From assembly GCA_030374805.1 (NCBI GenBank), contig JARGSG010000093.1, positions 62,001-126,000 on the forward strand: a stretch of DNA of 64,000 nucleotides. Reading direction: 5' to 3'. The position numbers and the translations under genes are program-made. The notes below the pieces were generated by a model that saw nothing but the letters and a program-made list of their open reading frames with translations, was not told the DNA's origin and did not search any database. The stretch comes from Gracilaria gracilis (lineage: Eukaryota > Rhodophyta > Florideophyceae > Gracilariales > Gracilariaceae). Shown piece by piece: positions 23,001-33,292 of the stretch (the first letter of the stretch is position 1; each line of letters begins with the position of its first letter).

Positions 23001-25120
23001 AGAAGAGCCCCGTCATACAAACCAATGTAGCGTCGGTCAACGTCAAGGACTTGCAATGGGAGGCTAAGAGAGAAGCATTGATGGCTTTTGCACAAGTACA
23101 GCGAAATCATCAAACAGGGAACACCGCAGGTGGACGAAGAGATGGATCACAGCTCGCGCGGCATGTTTCTCGCAACCAGAACGTGCCAGAAACTGAGCGG
23201 CACAGGATGGAAATCACGGCACTAGTAGGAGCTTCATCTAGGTTTCGATATTCGAATCACGCACCCAAGGACGTTCCAACGGCCAACAAAGGTTCGATCA
23301 GCAATCTTCTGCAGTCGACATCAGAGCTTCTCCCCTCTGAAAGGATTTTCAATAACTCGCAAGTCAATCGCAACTCTGGGACATTTGATCAGTCCTTTGT
23401 CAGTCCAACTAATTACGGCCTTGCGAGTGGTTTTGGCCGGCATCGAATGTCTGAAGATGGACAAAACGGCGATAGACATATCAACAGAACCCAGAAACAG
23501 CAGGGTGTCTTCACATCTCAGCAACGCATATATGACGGTCGACAAGATCACATATACCACCCTAATTCGGCATCCTTTGGAAGAGGGGACGGTCGTGCGT
23601 CGGGATCAGGGATGGCTTTGTCGGAACAGAATGGTCAGCTAAATACACCGTACCTACGGGAATCTCCGTCGGGTCAAATATACGAATCTCTCCAACGGAA
23701 TAGGAATAACCATCAGAGATCGTTCGGAGTCGACGCCTTCAGCTCAGGAGAGTTGCGATTCGGCCAGGAGCAGGGCCTGATGGCTTCAACGTCCCCTGGA
23801 GCTACGCAAGGAAGCTCAGGGGGATATGGTATGCCAGGCCCTGCAACATCTCACGGCAGACGCAACAGAACTATTCAAGGCGTTACTCTCAACCCGAGGG
23901 ATCCGTCAAGGAACCGGTCGCAGGGGAGTTCGGGACAGAGGCTTCCGTCAGCAAGCAATCTTCAGTTACCTCGACCGGAGAACTGTGGTCCGAATAGATA
24001 TCAAGTGTTCAGCAACGTGCCCAAGCACGCACGGTTGGCCCCAGTATCTTTCCCATCCAATGGACTTCCATCGGGTCCTTCTCGAACTGGAACAGCAATG
24101 CCTGAACCAATGGAGATGCCACCGTATGGAAACCCGGGCGACCCAATCCGTTATCATGACATACCGCCTGCAACATTTAGAATGGCTGCAACCCCGGTAA
24201 GTGCTCCTCCCGATCTTGCAAGGGTAACACAGGATCCGATTCAACGTAAGACCTGTGTTTTCATGGGTAGGAAAGTTAGCAGCGTTGAAAATGTACACCA
24301 TACCTTGGATCGACGGGATATGGAACCAGTTCGAGAAGCGTTTGGCCAGAACGATTATTTGACGACCGCGAATCAAGGGGATGAAGTACGTGCGAAAACT
24401 CGTGCGAATGGGTTTATACATGCCCCCTCATCGGAGGAGGGAAGGAGACAGGGAGACCGGGGTGGTTCAGTGCCCCGTCCGCGGCGATTAACGACAGCTT
24501 ATGTTCAACCTGAAACCAGAAGAGCACAGTTTGAGCAAGGCAAGGCTTTGGCCTTTGTTGGGACATCCCAAACTGGACAAGGATTGAAGGCAAGGAGTCT
24601 CAATGATATTGGTCTGCACCCTGACAGACCGATGCTGAACGAGGCATCACCAAAGTTTTCAAACGCGCCGGAATTGGGCATTGCAGGCCTCAAGTACTCT
24701 GATACTTACCACGTGGGACGTTCTAAAATGCAGGGATCGAGTCCGGTTGGGAATAATGGTAAGACGATGAACGGGGCCCCGCAATTGAATTCTTTGCCGG
24801 ATGCCGGAATGTCTTTAAGCAATCAGATAAGGGCGTTGGTATCGCAGAAAGGTGGAGAATCATCAAACACTCCGAGAAGTGCAAACCAAAGTGATCCATT
24901 TCAGGCTGCCAATGGTGCGATTAGGACATCGCAAACGTCATCGGACGACGAGCCCATGTCACAACCTGAGTCAGCAAGGCAAACGTCCACATCTGCAGTA
25001 CCCGTTATGGCTACACCGCTTGCTGCAGAACGACTTTCCAAAGACGGTGAAATAGTGGTTACTACCACACAAGCAGATGTCGGGGGTGCAGCGGCCAATG
25101 ATTCGGTGACTGGAAAGTAA
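20015..25120 (+). CDS. Large PHD-finger protein with disordered tail
   Basis: A likely nuclear chromatin protein. From the ATG at 20015 (preceded by CCGCAAC) the product is 1701 residues. Residues about 1-110 are Arg/Ala/Pro-rich. A PHD finger follows at about 117-162: CRVC, CSVC, H-TFC and CYKC in C4HC3 order, ending in the WKCYKC signature. PHD fingers commonly read histone H3 tails. The remaining 1500 residues are low complexity (Ser, Gln, Asn, Pro, Arg), without recognisable domains. The frame stays open upstream to 19205, but that part crosses the hexamer microsatellite and has no domain, so I chose 20015. The 5' 500 bp is very GC-rich and composition is much more even afterwards. No intron is evident. 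Confidence 0.75.
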   Translation: MPRGRSARATRTSRLPQIVEMEGTLLEAYNHMDDLPRLSAEPKKRPRHVTRGSIAAERKAAADAAAATLTTFAATPSPRVTRRNRAAASAAAATIAAAADPKRRQQRRVAHHSNLCCRVCLRSNSSLKIIRCSVCRKGVHTFCLNPPVMHLPPFGSWKCYKCVRKAVALKREKRTILRDALVSYPTLCTNSFVEKIIHTAASVDAAAVAPKLIAPLITNDVNTSQSPTHLLANGRTGTHTTAADTHSHSRHLYNPSDPIPHDQTIRAAIPFTRARRSADPLSSLPAPVTDATVVVRVPKELHLDEINPCAPQLSQPPVALSPSSQSRPQPKRPSKPNRTMAPSHQAHPAPRPIAIHQTGIAKPPTARRPQLPTAPKKRKLRSNVESTPAPQPLANDGSNTKQNDSSRQLPKLSKRQTDQPETTLVGSTTAGLADRAPSSSPARRRSHLEMQQIKGSAPSRVSRMDSGTLATEAPGSRHRLSKLHRNSLPLQKRYKYDVARSMEIAGQSVATAEKAPGASQSCQNQLKRVASLGAARRSSAITESRTTNDGSNKTSGTPAAAPWNQTRAPQLRLHLPTVAEKEVTTSRPLLQASHTSRVTGINNESLTQGRGAVFSQATSIPDAKSGMRETRGLETRPLSTQAPRSKTVLRQKAPLSTLPADQAQAVLPGTEAAMRNRGHVQLEPGHAFVGHDKDDEDLLTATAPRPGDGINLTGSTSALPAGFDNARVRNLQTSSSAWKENSDNQTLDPEPIRGTRGALGRVVDSSALNAGGDLRYKQVRPSTENAAEESLFPGAGTSTLANIPNANVGGAKQRGGSGPSFGPKEDFAGSSSQRFVYPGAVERQPHQRFTRPASGDFITPSRDGRDWDETRRNDITLTDRTLTGVVRKGALRVSGTNTNARDSRLDSNRRHLEPVMRISSDSLPEIPVPSSTAVGSVRCGKASPMMTNPETTSKGIGEITESSRPEVILSRSVGRSINPATIRSAVTQTGPADLPQKSPVIQTNVASVNVKDLQWEAKREALMAFAQVQRNHQTGNTAGGRRDGSQLARHVSRNQNVPETERHRMEITALVGASSRFRYSNHAPKDVPTANKGSISNLLQSTSELLPSERIFNNSQVNRNSGTFDQSFVSPTNYGLASGFGRHRMSEDGQNGDRHINRTQKQQGVFTSQQRIYDGRQDHIYHPNSASFGRGDGRASGSGMALSEQNGQLNTPYLRESPSGQIYESLQRNRNNHQRSFGVDAFSSGELRFGQEQGLMASTSPGATQGSSGGYGMPGPATSHGRRNRTIQGVTLNPRDPSRNRSQGSSGQRLPSASNLQLPRPENCGPNRYQVFSNVPKHARLAPVSFPSNGLPSGPSRTGTAMPEPMEMPPYGNPGDPIRYHDIPPATFRMAATPVSAPPDLARVTQDPIQRKTCVFMGRKVSSVENVHHTLDRRDMEPVREAFGQNDYLTTANQGDEVRAKTRANGFIHAPSSEEGRRQGDRGGSVPRPRRLTTAYVQPETRRAQFEQGKALAFVGTSQTGQGLKARSLNDIGLHPDRPMLNEASPKFSNAPELGIAGLKYSDTYHVGRSKMQGSSPVGNNGKTMNGAPQLNSLPDAGMSLSNQIRALVSQKGGESSNTPRSANQSDPFQAANGAIRTSQTSSDDEPMSQPESARQTSTSAVPVMATPLAAERLSKDGEIVVTTTQADVGGAAANDSVTGK

Positions 25121-26469
25121 GGAGCTTTTTCGATATCCCTCTTTTCAACGGTATGTGATGACATCAGCTGAGCACGATGCATGTGGACCATCACGTGCAT
25201 GTAAATGAATATACAACGTACAGGAGCTTGGACTGTTCATCCGTTCCAACAAAAAAGCTGAAGACCGCTTTCGAGATGGAGGGTGTTTGATGGTTTTAAC
25301 TTCGAACCAATCCTTAACTTGGAGCGCTTCTACGTTTCCGAAATACGCATCATGGATAGGGCAAGCAATGGTGCATCGGTGCGATGTTCTGAAATTGGAT
25401 CCGCGAGTATCTGTTATTACCCTTGTAGCCGAGTGGGCCAGAATTGTTCGGGAGGTGTCGAAGACGTGGATGATCTCGAAGATGCAAAAGCGCTCCACAA
25501 CCATTACCCTTGAATGTAGATCCGTACCACTTGATCCTTTCACAGGTTTCTAAGTTCACGGTACAGAGACTCTCTCTATGAGACGTCAAAGCTTACAAAT
25601 TTTCAAATCTTTTATTTTTTTTGGCAGTAAAAGCTTGGCCGGCGTGCAAGCCGCGTTTTCAAGAGCTTGGTGTATTTGTCCACGGCCGCTTCGGCACGAA
25701 GACAAGATATCGCTGCGTCTCAAATTTGTATGCATACGTACTTTGATTCGTGTTCCTAACCTACTTGGAACCTTTGATATATATCTACCTTCGAACGTTC
25801 CACGTTACCTCCCCAAGCTCGCGGCGTGTGCGAAAAGGTTTTGATGAGGGAGATGGAAGCGGGTGAGCTCTGCCCCAGGAAGAGGAACCGATGAACTGGA
25901 ACTAGTCATTTTCTTGCACATTTATGTAAGCTGCGGTTTACAGTTTTTCCCTTAACCCGCGGCGTGGGCATCCAATGAGAGCAAGAGCTTGAGCGGATAT
26001 CGCGTGAGATTGGAAGTTTTCTGATCAGGCATTTAACTTGCACGACTGTATCGTTGTTGTAACGGCAGGGGATGTGTACGTACTGATACTGTCGACCCTT
26101 CACGATTTTTTCGCCTGATATAATTCTCACTAGGACGTCAGGGAAATGCAAGTCTTTGAATCAAAGGCTTTGACATGCAGGAAAGGCAAGCTTGCTGACG
26201 TTCGGGAAATCCCAGACTTGCGGCACTCCTGCTGTCGGACCACAATCAAGAATCAGGGTTCGTACAGATACGTACTGTCCTCGGATAAAAGATCATACAG
26301 AGCTGTTTGTTACCACCAAGTTGGTGCGAACCCAATTCTTCTTGTCTATTTATTCTCCCAGCTCAACCTCCGTACGCCTGCGTCCGACCACAATTTTTTT
26401 GGTTCCGCTCTACGCTACCCCCGAACGTTCGTTCGTACCCCCCCCCCCCCCAAAACAATTTGCATATCC
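25121..26469. other. Intergenic region between PHD and coiled-coil genes
   Basis: No gene recognised. Short frames on both strands lack features. A poly-C run near 26439-26450 lies just before the start at 26470. The frame of the next gene is open back to 26146, but the upstream portion has no helix-forming bias and is treated as 5' leader. Confidence 0.4.
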
Positions 26470-27573
26470 ATGAGCTCGTCTTGGTCCCCCGATACTTCGC
26501 AGTCATTGTCTTCGGAAGCCCAGCGCCCTGTCGACCTTGATGAAAATCAAAGAAGACTCTACCTCCATCATGAACATGTGGTGAACGAATACAACGGTAG
26601 TGATGCGCTTTATCACGATGCCGTCTTACGAGCGAAGGCATCCGCCAAGGCCGCAAAAAGTGCCACTCAAACTGCGGACAAGCTGAAAGAAATGGAGGAG
26701 TCTTTGAAGCAAGATATCGATCAATTGAGCAAGCAGCATATGCGACGAGTGCTATTACCGCGCACCATGCGAGACAAGGTAAACAAGGCGCAAATAGAAC
26801 TCCAAAACGTCGTTGAAGAGTTCAGTGATGCCGAGAGAGTTGCGAACAATGCCCAGAAGAAGGCCTTGACGGATATGAAGTCATGTATGCGCCTAAGGGA
26901 AGGTGCGCATAAACTGCGAGAGTCGGAGCGCACAAGGCGTGAAATCCTGGATGGACTGTTTGATGGACTGCATATTGGTTCACCACAGGAAAACAAGGTT
27001 GAGTCCGAACGCGACGCACTAGTGCTCGTGACGAACAGAAAGAAGGACGCGCTCACAGCTCAACGGCAAGCTTACCAACTGCTGGCATCGGCGCTTGTAG
27101 ATGTGAAACAAGCAAAGAAAGAACTGTGGGAAGCAAGGATGACAAACACCGTGGATTTATTCAGCGGAGGTGGGGTGAGTTTCGTAGCAGGCATGCAGAG
27201 CCGTATTCGCTTCAACGCGGCTAGCGAGAAGTCAACGGCGGCAACCACAAAAATGGCACAGGTTATTGCGTTGAATCCAAAACTGCCTTTGCGAAAGATA
27301 GTCAAGGGCAAATCAAAGGATAAAGCTTCCCTCGGCATGGATGATGTACTTTTCGACGGGGTTATGACGGACACGTTGGCGAGAATGGCTATCGACAAAG
27401 CTGAGGAGGCTTTAGAAGCTCTTCAAGAAGAATGTGAAGCCAGTATTGCGTTGCAGAAGAAGACGGTGGCTCAGTTGCGTGAAGAGTACGCAACAAGCTC
27501 AGCAGAGCTGGAGAAGACTACGAAGGAGCTCGTAAGGATCCGTGTGGACTTGATACATGACGCACTTGTATGA
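26470..27573 (+). CDS. Coiled-coil protein of uncharacterised family
   Basis: From the ATG at 26470 (MSSSWSPDTSQS) the product is 367 residues, almost entirely charged helix (SAKAAKSATQTADKLKEMEE and later EALEALQEECEASIALQK). Around residue 225 a Gly-rich break reads DLFSGGGVSFVAGM, followed by LFDGVMTD about 75 residues later; before it comes ILDGLFDGLHIG. I recall fungal uncharacterised proteins with the same layout (helix, LFxG loop, helix pair, D-F-GGG loop, helix), so this is probably a conserved eukaryotic family, but the link is from memory. No membrane segment or signal peptide. Convergent with the small minus-strand gene at 27669. Confidence 0.7.
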   Translation: MSSSWSPDTSQSLSSEAQRPVDLDENQRRLYLHHEHVVNEYNGSDALYHDAVLRAKASAKAAKSATQTADKLKEMEESLKQDIDQLSKQHMRRVLLPRTMRDKVNKAQIELQNVVEEFSDAERVANNAQKKALTDMKSCMRLREGAHKLRESERTRREILDGLFDGLHIGSPQENKVESERDALVLVTNRKKDALTAQRQAYQLLASALVDVKQAKKELWEARMTNTVDLFSGGGVSFVAGMQSRIRFNAASEKSTAATTKMAQVIALNPKLPLRKIVKGKSKDKASLGMDDVLFDGVMTDTLARMAIDKAEEALEALQEECEASIALQKKTVAQLREEYATSSAELEKTTKELVRIRVDLIHDALV

Positions 27574-27668
27574 GGAATGTTTCACCAATAGTCCTCATTT
27601 GTATTCATTTTAGGTATTGATTCAAGTACAGCTAACTTTTGTTCGACGACTATAACAGCTATCTGAGT

Positions 27669-27947
27669 TCATAACTTTTGCATGCGACCAAGAAGCGTGG
27701 TAAACGACCAAACCGCGCTGAGCAATGCGAAGGTAGCGACAATGGCATGTGTCGCACCGCCCGGTGCTAGAACCGCACTGTTGCATATACTGGGTAAGGT
27801 CCCTTGTTCCTTGGTCATTCGAAGGCGACGACGCTCAGGGTTCCAGTAGCCCTTGAAATGACGGTGTCTCTTGGTGTGCATGAGGCTCTTTGCTGTCGAA
27901 TGCAGATAAGTTAGACGACGGGCTTGCACAAAACGAGCAGGATACAC
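27669..27947 (-). CDS. Small basic protein with one C-terminal membrane helix
   Basis: 92 residues. The N-terminal half is very basic (ARRLTYLHSTAK, HTKRHRHFKGYWNPERRRLR), and the C-terminal half ends in a hydrophobic helix (THAIVATFALLSAVWSFTTL). This layout is common for small inner-membrane subunits of mitochondria, but no family is recognised. It is convergent with the coiled-coil gene, about 95 bp away. The length is short enough for a chance frame; the single well-formed membrane helix is the main support. Confidence 0.4.
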   Translation of the reverse strand: MYPARFVQARRLTYLHSTAKSLMHTKRHRHFKGYWNPERRRLRMTKEQGTLPSICNSAVLAPGGATHAIVATFALLSAVWSFTTLLGRMQKL

Positions 27948-28876
27948 GAAGGAGAAAACGTGGCCGTTGTAAAAAATAGGAGTGGCTTAGCCACTGACGT
28001 TTGAAGTAGAGCAAATTTCAGAAGTTGTGATGCTGATGCGGGCTGACGTAGCCAACGAGGACCAGGGGCGAGAGATTGCGATGGAAACTATCCGAACTTC
28101 AAACTTTGAAGGTATGAAATGACGAGACGACAATGCAAAAGAGTCTATGCGCCAACGTGTTCATCAATGCACTGTCAGATTCGTACAACACCAGTTGTTC
28201 GCTCTGAAGAATGGGTCCAGACTGTTAAGAGGCGTTGAAGTGGAACCAGTTGTTCCCGTTTGTTATTCTGAAGGCGGGTTGCACGATGGAGAAAGCGCTA
28301 CGTGTACCAACGGTACCAAGGGTAGTCGATACAAGATTATCCAAGGTGGAGTGCGGAGGACTGATGAGGTCAGTCGGTGCCTCACAGATGTCAGATGGGG
28401 TCCACAAGCTGAAGAGCGCGTATCTATCTAACCTTACCCTTGGTAACTTTAACCAGTGCAAGACTTGCACGTGCAAAATGACATAGGCGATAATCGATTT
28501 ACACTGTAAACCTTGTGGACTGAACCGGGATCATTTGTTCGGCCTCCCACGGAACCACGTGTACAACGAGCTTGATCCGAACTCGAAGCTTCGGGCCAAG
28601 GACGACGGATAAAACTCTACTCTACCTTCGACCGGGCATTGCGGCTGATCCCGAGATCCTCCATCGCGGACCCACAACACAACACCCTCTTCGCCGAGTT
28701 CCGCAGGCGCGCACTTTGTGACCAGAAGCCCAAGCTTGGCGATTCTGTTTTCATGTATAGGCTCGTTGCATTGCTGATCTTTTTTTGTTGAACTTTGTAG
28801 TGATTTCCCACGTTTGCTGCTCAACTTTGACCATCACCACGCCCGCGTTCACGCGTTCTCTGTCTAGCGCATCAAA
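27948..28876. other. Intergenic region upstream of CBF5
   Basis: Only weak frames are seen: plus-strand 28147-28431 and minus-strand 28531-28824 (97 residues, ends TWFRGRPNK). Neither has a recognised family. The minus frame would be divergent from CBF5 and remains possible. Confidence 0.35.
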
Positions 28877-30523
28877 ATGGGCACGACTACAGAGAAAGAT
28901 GAACAAAATCAGGATCCGTTTGTTCTCAAACCACAATCATCTGTACGTTTCAACTTATCATCGCGATCTTTTCTTCTCAAAGCACCTCAGTGTTTGAGAC
29001 GCGTCAGCTCAGCATTCAATGTCTAACCTTTTTTCTCGTTTACAATCCAACATTTCACGCGATAGAAACCGCAGCTAGACACATCCAAATGGCCCTTGCT
29101 TCTCAAAAACTATGACAAGCTAAACGTTCGATCTTCCCACTTTACCCCTATTCCTGTTGGGCATTCGCCTCTTAAGAGACCCATACTAGAGTATATTCGT
29201 TACGGCGTGATCAACCTCGACAAACCCTCCAACCCGTCTTCACACGAGGTCGTGGCGTGGATCAAGAGAATCCTGCGCGTCGATAAAACTGGCCACTCTG
29301 GTACTCTTGACCCGAAAGTGACTGGCAATCTAATCGTTTGCATTGATCGTGCGACACGGCTGGTAAAGTCGCAACAGGGAGCCGGTAAGGAATACGTTGG
29401 GGTGCTCAAACTTCATGGTGATTTAGGGGAGAATCCAGTGTCTAAGCTCAGAAGAGCAGTTGAAATGCTAACAGGAGCATTGTTTCAACGGCCGCCGCTC
29501 ATTTCAGCAGTGAAGAGGCAACTCCGTATCCGTACTATTTATGAAGCGAAACTTCTCGAATATGACGAAAAGAAGCGCCTGGCCGTTTTCTGGGTCAAAT
29601 GCGAAGCTGGAACATACATTCGTACTCTCTGCGTACATCTCGGGTACCTGTTAGGAGTGGGCGGTAGTATGCTTGAACTGCGTCGCGTCCGTAGTGGAAT
29701 CATGGGAGAGGAGGAAAACATGGTATCTATGCATGATGTTCTAGATGCTATGTGGGTTCATGACAATCAGCGGGATGAATCATATTTACGGTCTGTGATT
29801 CAACCCCTCGAAGCACTTCTCGTGAACTACAAGCGTATCGTCGTAAAAGATACAGCTGTTAACGCCGTTTGTTATGGCGCGGTTCTTATGATTCCTGGTG
29901 TGCTACGCTTCGATGATGATATCGAAGTAAAGGAAGAAATTGTCCTTATTACTACGAAAGGCGAAGCTATTGCGATTGCTATTGCCGAGATGAACACAGC
30001 CGTCATTGCCACATGCGATCATGGCCGTGTTGCTCGTATCAAACGTGTTGTAATGGAGCGGGACACCTACCCGCGAGCATGGGGTCTTGGACCCGTTGCT
30101 GGGAAGAAGAAAGGGCTTATTCGAGAAGGAAAGCTTGATAAGTATGGGAAGCCAAATGAAAAGACACCTGCTGATTGGCAGAAGACGTATAAAGAATTGA
30201 AGACTTCACAAGAAGAGCAGCCAACTTCTAAGAATGAATCGGTGGCTGTGCCAGAAAACGGAGAAGTTCAGCCTCACGGGGATGGAACAACATCAAAAGC
30301 AGAAAAGTCTGCAAGTGATGAGGCTCCTGGTATGGATGTTGAAGACGCTGTCACCCCTGATAACAGAAGTGAGAAGAAGAAGAAGAAGAAGGATAAGAAG
30401 GACAAATCTTCGAAGAAGAAACGTAAGCGAGAAGAAGCTTTAGATGGTTCAGAGTCCGAGAAAAAGAAGAAGAAGAAGAAGAAAAAGAAGGACAAGGAGC
30501 TGCAATCGGCCGAAGAGGACTAA
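28877..30523 (+). CDS. CBF5: Dyskerin/Cbf5, H/ACA RNP pseudouridine synthase
   Basis: Catalytic subunit of H/ACA ribonucleoproteins, which isomerises uridine to pseudouridine in rRNA and snRNA in the nucleolus. Spliced length is 507 residues (human about 514). Exon 1 (28877-28942) encodes 22 residues ending LKPQSS. A 123-nt intron (28943-29065, GTACGT...GATAG) follows, and exon 2 resumes with [20 protein letters not shown], the classic dyskerin N-terminal block. The TruB catalytic motif [11 protein letters not shown] has its Asp at about residue 104. Then come GALFQRPPL, the [15 protein letters not shown] block, and the PUA domain ([14 protein letters not shown] at its end). The C-terminal tail is Lys-rich (KKKKKKDK type), a nuclear/nucleolar signal encoded by AAG repeats. 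Intact. Confidence 0.97.
28943..29065 (+). other. Spliceosomal intron in CBF5
   Basis: 123 nt, phase 0, donor GTACGT, acceptor GATAG, with a CTAAC branch-like motif near 29023. It is supported by an in-frame stop (TAG at 29063) directly upstream of the conserved [10 protein letters not shown] block, and by the upstream ATG exon giving the expected dyskerin N-terminus. Confidence 0.85.
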
Positions 30524-31018
30524 TCTTTGGATTATTCTACGAAGCGCCAGTTATTATGGGTGAAAGTAGAAATGACTTGGGGCACCCTCCATGCAGTCTG
30601 ATATACTGACACGAAACTGCTTTGATTCTACAACATTCGATTCCCAAAAGGGGCTTGCACCCGAATAGGGAACGCGTGAGTTGATTTCTCACTACCAAGC
30701 TTTCCCGCCGGACGTATTAGACATTGTCATATAAATCATAATGTTGTCACGGAGAGGAAAGCGAACATCAACGTGAACTTTCGTCAGACTTCACCCTACC
30801 AGTGTAAACGGATGAACATGTCCCTTTTGTCTTCGTGTGCCCCAAGGTTTTCCTCTCACGGAGTCTTTTACAGCGTAGGCCCCGTTCTCACTTGTTAATT
30901 CCTTTCACGGCTTGAGCAAGCATCGTTATTGTTTTCCTATCTTCTTAATTGCCTGAAAGCAGAGAAAGAGAGCGGAGTTTGCCCTCAGTCTGAAGACGAA
31001 GTTCGTCCGTACAACGTC

Positions 31019-33197
31019 ATGGATCAGAAACTTTCAATTCCGAATAACGTGACGGGATATCTTCGACGTCCTGCTAAAGCCGGAAAATCTCTTGGGCTCA
31101 GACGCAAGCGGTTTTACAAATTAGATGGTGGGATTCTCTCAAAGTGTTCTCATGAAGTAAGTTGTGTCACTCGAGTCTGGTAGTCGTATTGAATCGAAGC
31201 TCACTGAGGAGAATGTCGTTGTTTCTGACCCCTGTGGCCGTGATGTTAAAAAGAATTCTGAACCTTCGTGGATCATTAACGTACAGGGTGCTACGGTTTT
31301 TAAACTAAGTCCAACTCATTTTGCTATTGAACATACTAACCTGGACAAAGATGCCTCGAAGGACTTTGAGAATAATCGAATCGTTCTCTACGCCAAAACC
31401 GAAGAGGAGTGCAAGTCATGGGTCGAAAGCCTCCGATATGCTTCTCAAAGAATGATACAGAATATGTACGAAATTGGTGAAGTCATAGGAGAGGGAGGAT
31501 TCGCCAAAGTTAGAATTGGTCGTTGTCGAAGGACAGGCGAGCTAAGAGCAATAAAGACCATGGAAAAAGAAGAAGCACATGCTAAATTGTACGGGCGAGA
31601 GATTGCTATCATAAAGCGTGTTAATCATCCAAACATTGTGAAGACGTATGACGTCTTTGAAAACGAGAACGAAATTCACATTGTGATGGAATATATGGCG
31701 GGCGGCATGTTGTACGATGCCATCGAAGACGGTGTGACATTTGAGGAAGCGGATGTCGTACAGTTCATGAGAGAAATCATAGACGGAATCATATATCTAC
31801 ACAACCTAGGTATCGTTCATCGAGACTTGAAACCCGAGAATATCCTTTGCACTCAAGATGAACCTCCCTTTCATGTTAAGATATCGGACTTTGGTCTTTC
31901 TAGCATGTCAAATATTGCGGAAATGAAGGAGAAGAGAATGCTGATGTCGACCCTGATTGGAACACCAGAGTTCATTGCACCGGAGATTGCTAAGCGACAA
32001 CCGTACACAGAAAAGGTGGATGTTTGGGCGCTCGGGATGCTTTGCTACAACACAATTGCGCACAAACTCCCGCTTGATGAGAACAAGGACATGATCTTAC
32101 AACTGCAGAAGGGCATAAACTTGAACTTTCCCGAGAAGGAGTGGGACTGGTTCGGCGAGTTGTCTAAATCGTTTATGAGAGCTGTTCTTTGCCCGGATCC
32201 AGAGAAGAGGCTGTCCCCGTTCGGGTGCCTTGTGCACCCCTGGATGGATCTGATGAACAAACCCAGGGGAATACCGACTAAAGTCGGGGCACACGGACGA
32301 TATTCTTCAATGTTCATAACGCCACAATTTACTGATCGAGAAGATGGAAGTGAATGCAATCCTCGAATGCGAGCAAGGAAGTGTTCAGTGTTTATATCTG
32401 GCACATGGAACTCAAAGAGGCAGTGGATGATTGCATTCTCTGCTGTAACAGCTCTGAATCGATTTAGGTGGCTCATCCATCCTCGTAGCTCAAGCGAAGA
32501 CATGAATGAAAGCTATCAATCTTCCGCACTAAACAGGAGGCGACATACAAAGGGATCGCAGTCGGAAATAGATTCAATGCTACATAAGATATCAGGAATG
32601 AGTGATTTTTCCGTGGCAGATGAAGCAAGTTCCTCTACCGCTAGGTTGTCATCACCGAGAAGTAACCACTCGTCTTTCGGGAAGAAAAAAATGACCGTGG
32701 GTGTTGAAGCGGGAGATGCTCCAAAGAGAATTTTCGGGGCCATGTTCAAGGGGTTTCAGAAGAACAAGGAAGACAGTCGAGGTGGTTATGGGCGAGATTC
32801 AGGATCTCGCAATTATGACGAGGAAGCGGAAATAACAGAACCTTACTCTGCACCGGCTGCTATGTTGGTTCGTAGAAACGAGTCATCTCTAAAGAAGAAG
32901 GTAGTTAACGCTCTGACCAGGAATGCGTCGAGTAAGCTGGCGGCGCCGGTGAGAAAACTTTCTAAGAGACTGATGAAGCGAAGCGATTCCAGACGGGAAG
33001 CCGGAATGTCGCCACTAGCTGCAGGTGCATTGGACTTGGAAATGGGCTTGGCCAACCTCGGCATCACTGAGGTTGATGATGTAGATCTTGACGCTTCTGG
33101 AAGCGCCAGGAGTTCGTGGCAGCGAAATTCTGGTCAACAAGATGTGAAGAGCGCTACCTCTCCATGCACTCCAAAGGAAGTTGATAGCACTTTTTAG
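31019..33197 (+). CDS. Ser/Thr protein kinase with N-terminal PH domain
   Basis: Predicted 693 residues after one splice. Exon 1 (31019-31156) gives MDQKLSIPNN and the first PH strands (TGYLRRPAKAG, RRKRFYKLDGG). A GTAAGT donor at 31157 begins an intron best ended at 31253 (97 nt), after which SWIINVQGATV and the closing PH helix EEECKSWVESLRYA follow. The kinase domain (about residues 115-375) is complete: GEGGFAKV loop, AIKTM lysine, HRDLKPEN (Asp about 237), DFG (about 258), TPEFIAPE, DVWALG. It is nearest to the CAMK group. The last 300 residues are Ser-rich and basic with no clear domain. PH domains bind phosphoinositides, so membrane recruitment is plausible. Without splicing the PH domain would be split by a stop. 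Confidence 0.85.
31157..31253 (+). other. Probable intron in PH-kinase gene
   Basis: The donor GTAAGT is clear. The acceptor AAAAAG at 31253 keeps phase 0 and gives the best PH-domain continuity. In-frame alternatives end at 31199, 31208 and 31211, so the 3' side is uncertain. Confidence 0.6.
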
Positions 33198-33223
33198 AGT
33201 AGAGAGCACTTTTTAGAGTAGAG
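33186..33223. repeat. 19-bp tandem duplication over the kinase stop codon
   Basis: AGCACTTTTTAGAGTAGAG occurs twice head to tail (33186-33204, 33205-33223). The first copy carries the kinase TAG, so the stop region is duplicated into the 3' UTR. Confidence 0.85.
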
Positions 33224-33292
33224 AGCATCGACGCTACTACGTGTAGTGTACATACGTTAGTTGCTGAGCGTGTTGTGTACTTGGGGCTCTTT

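Noticed and set aside
28531..28824. 97-codon minus frame divergent from CBF5
   Set aside because: No family or targeting feature; kept only as a possibility in the intergenic note.
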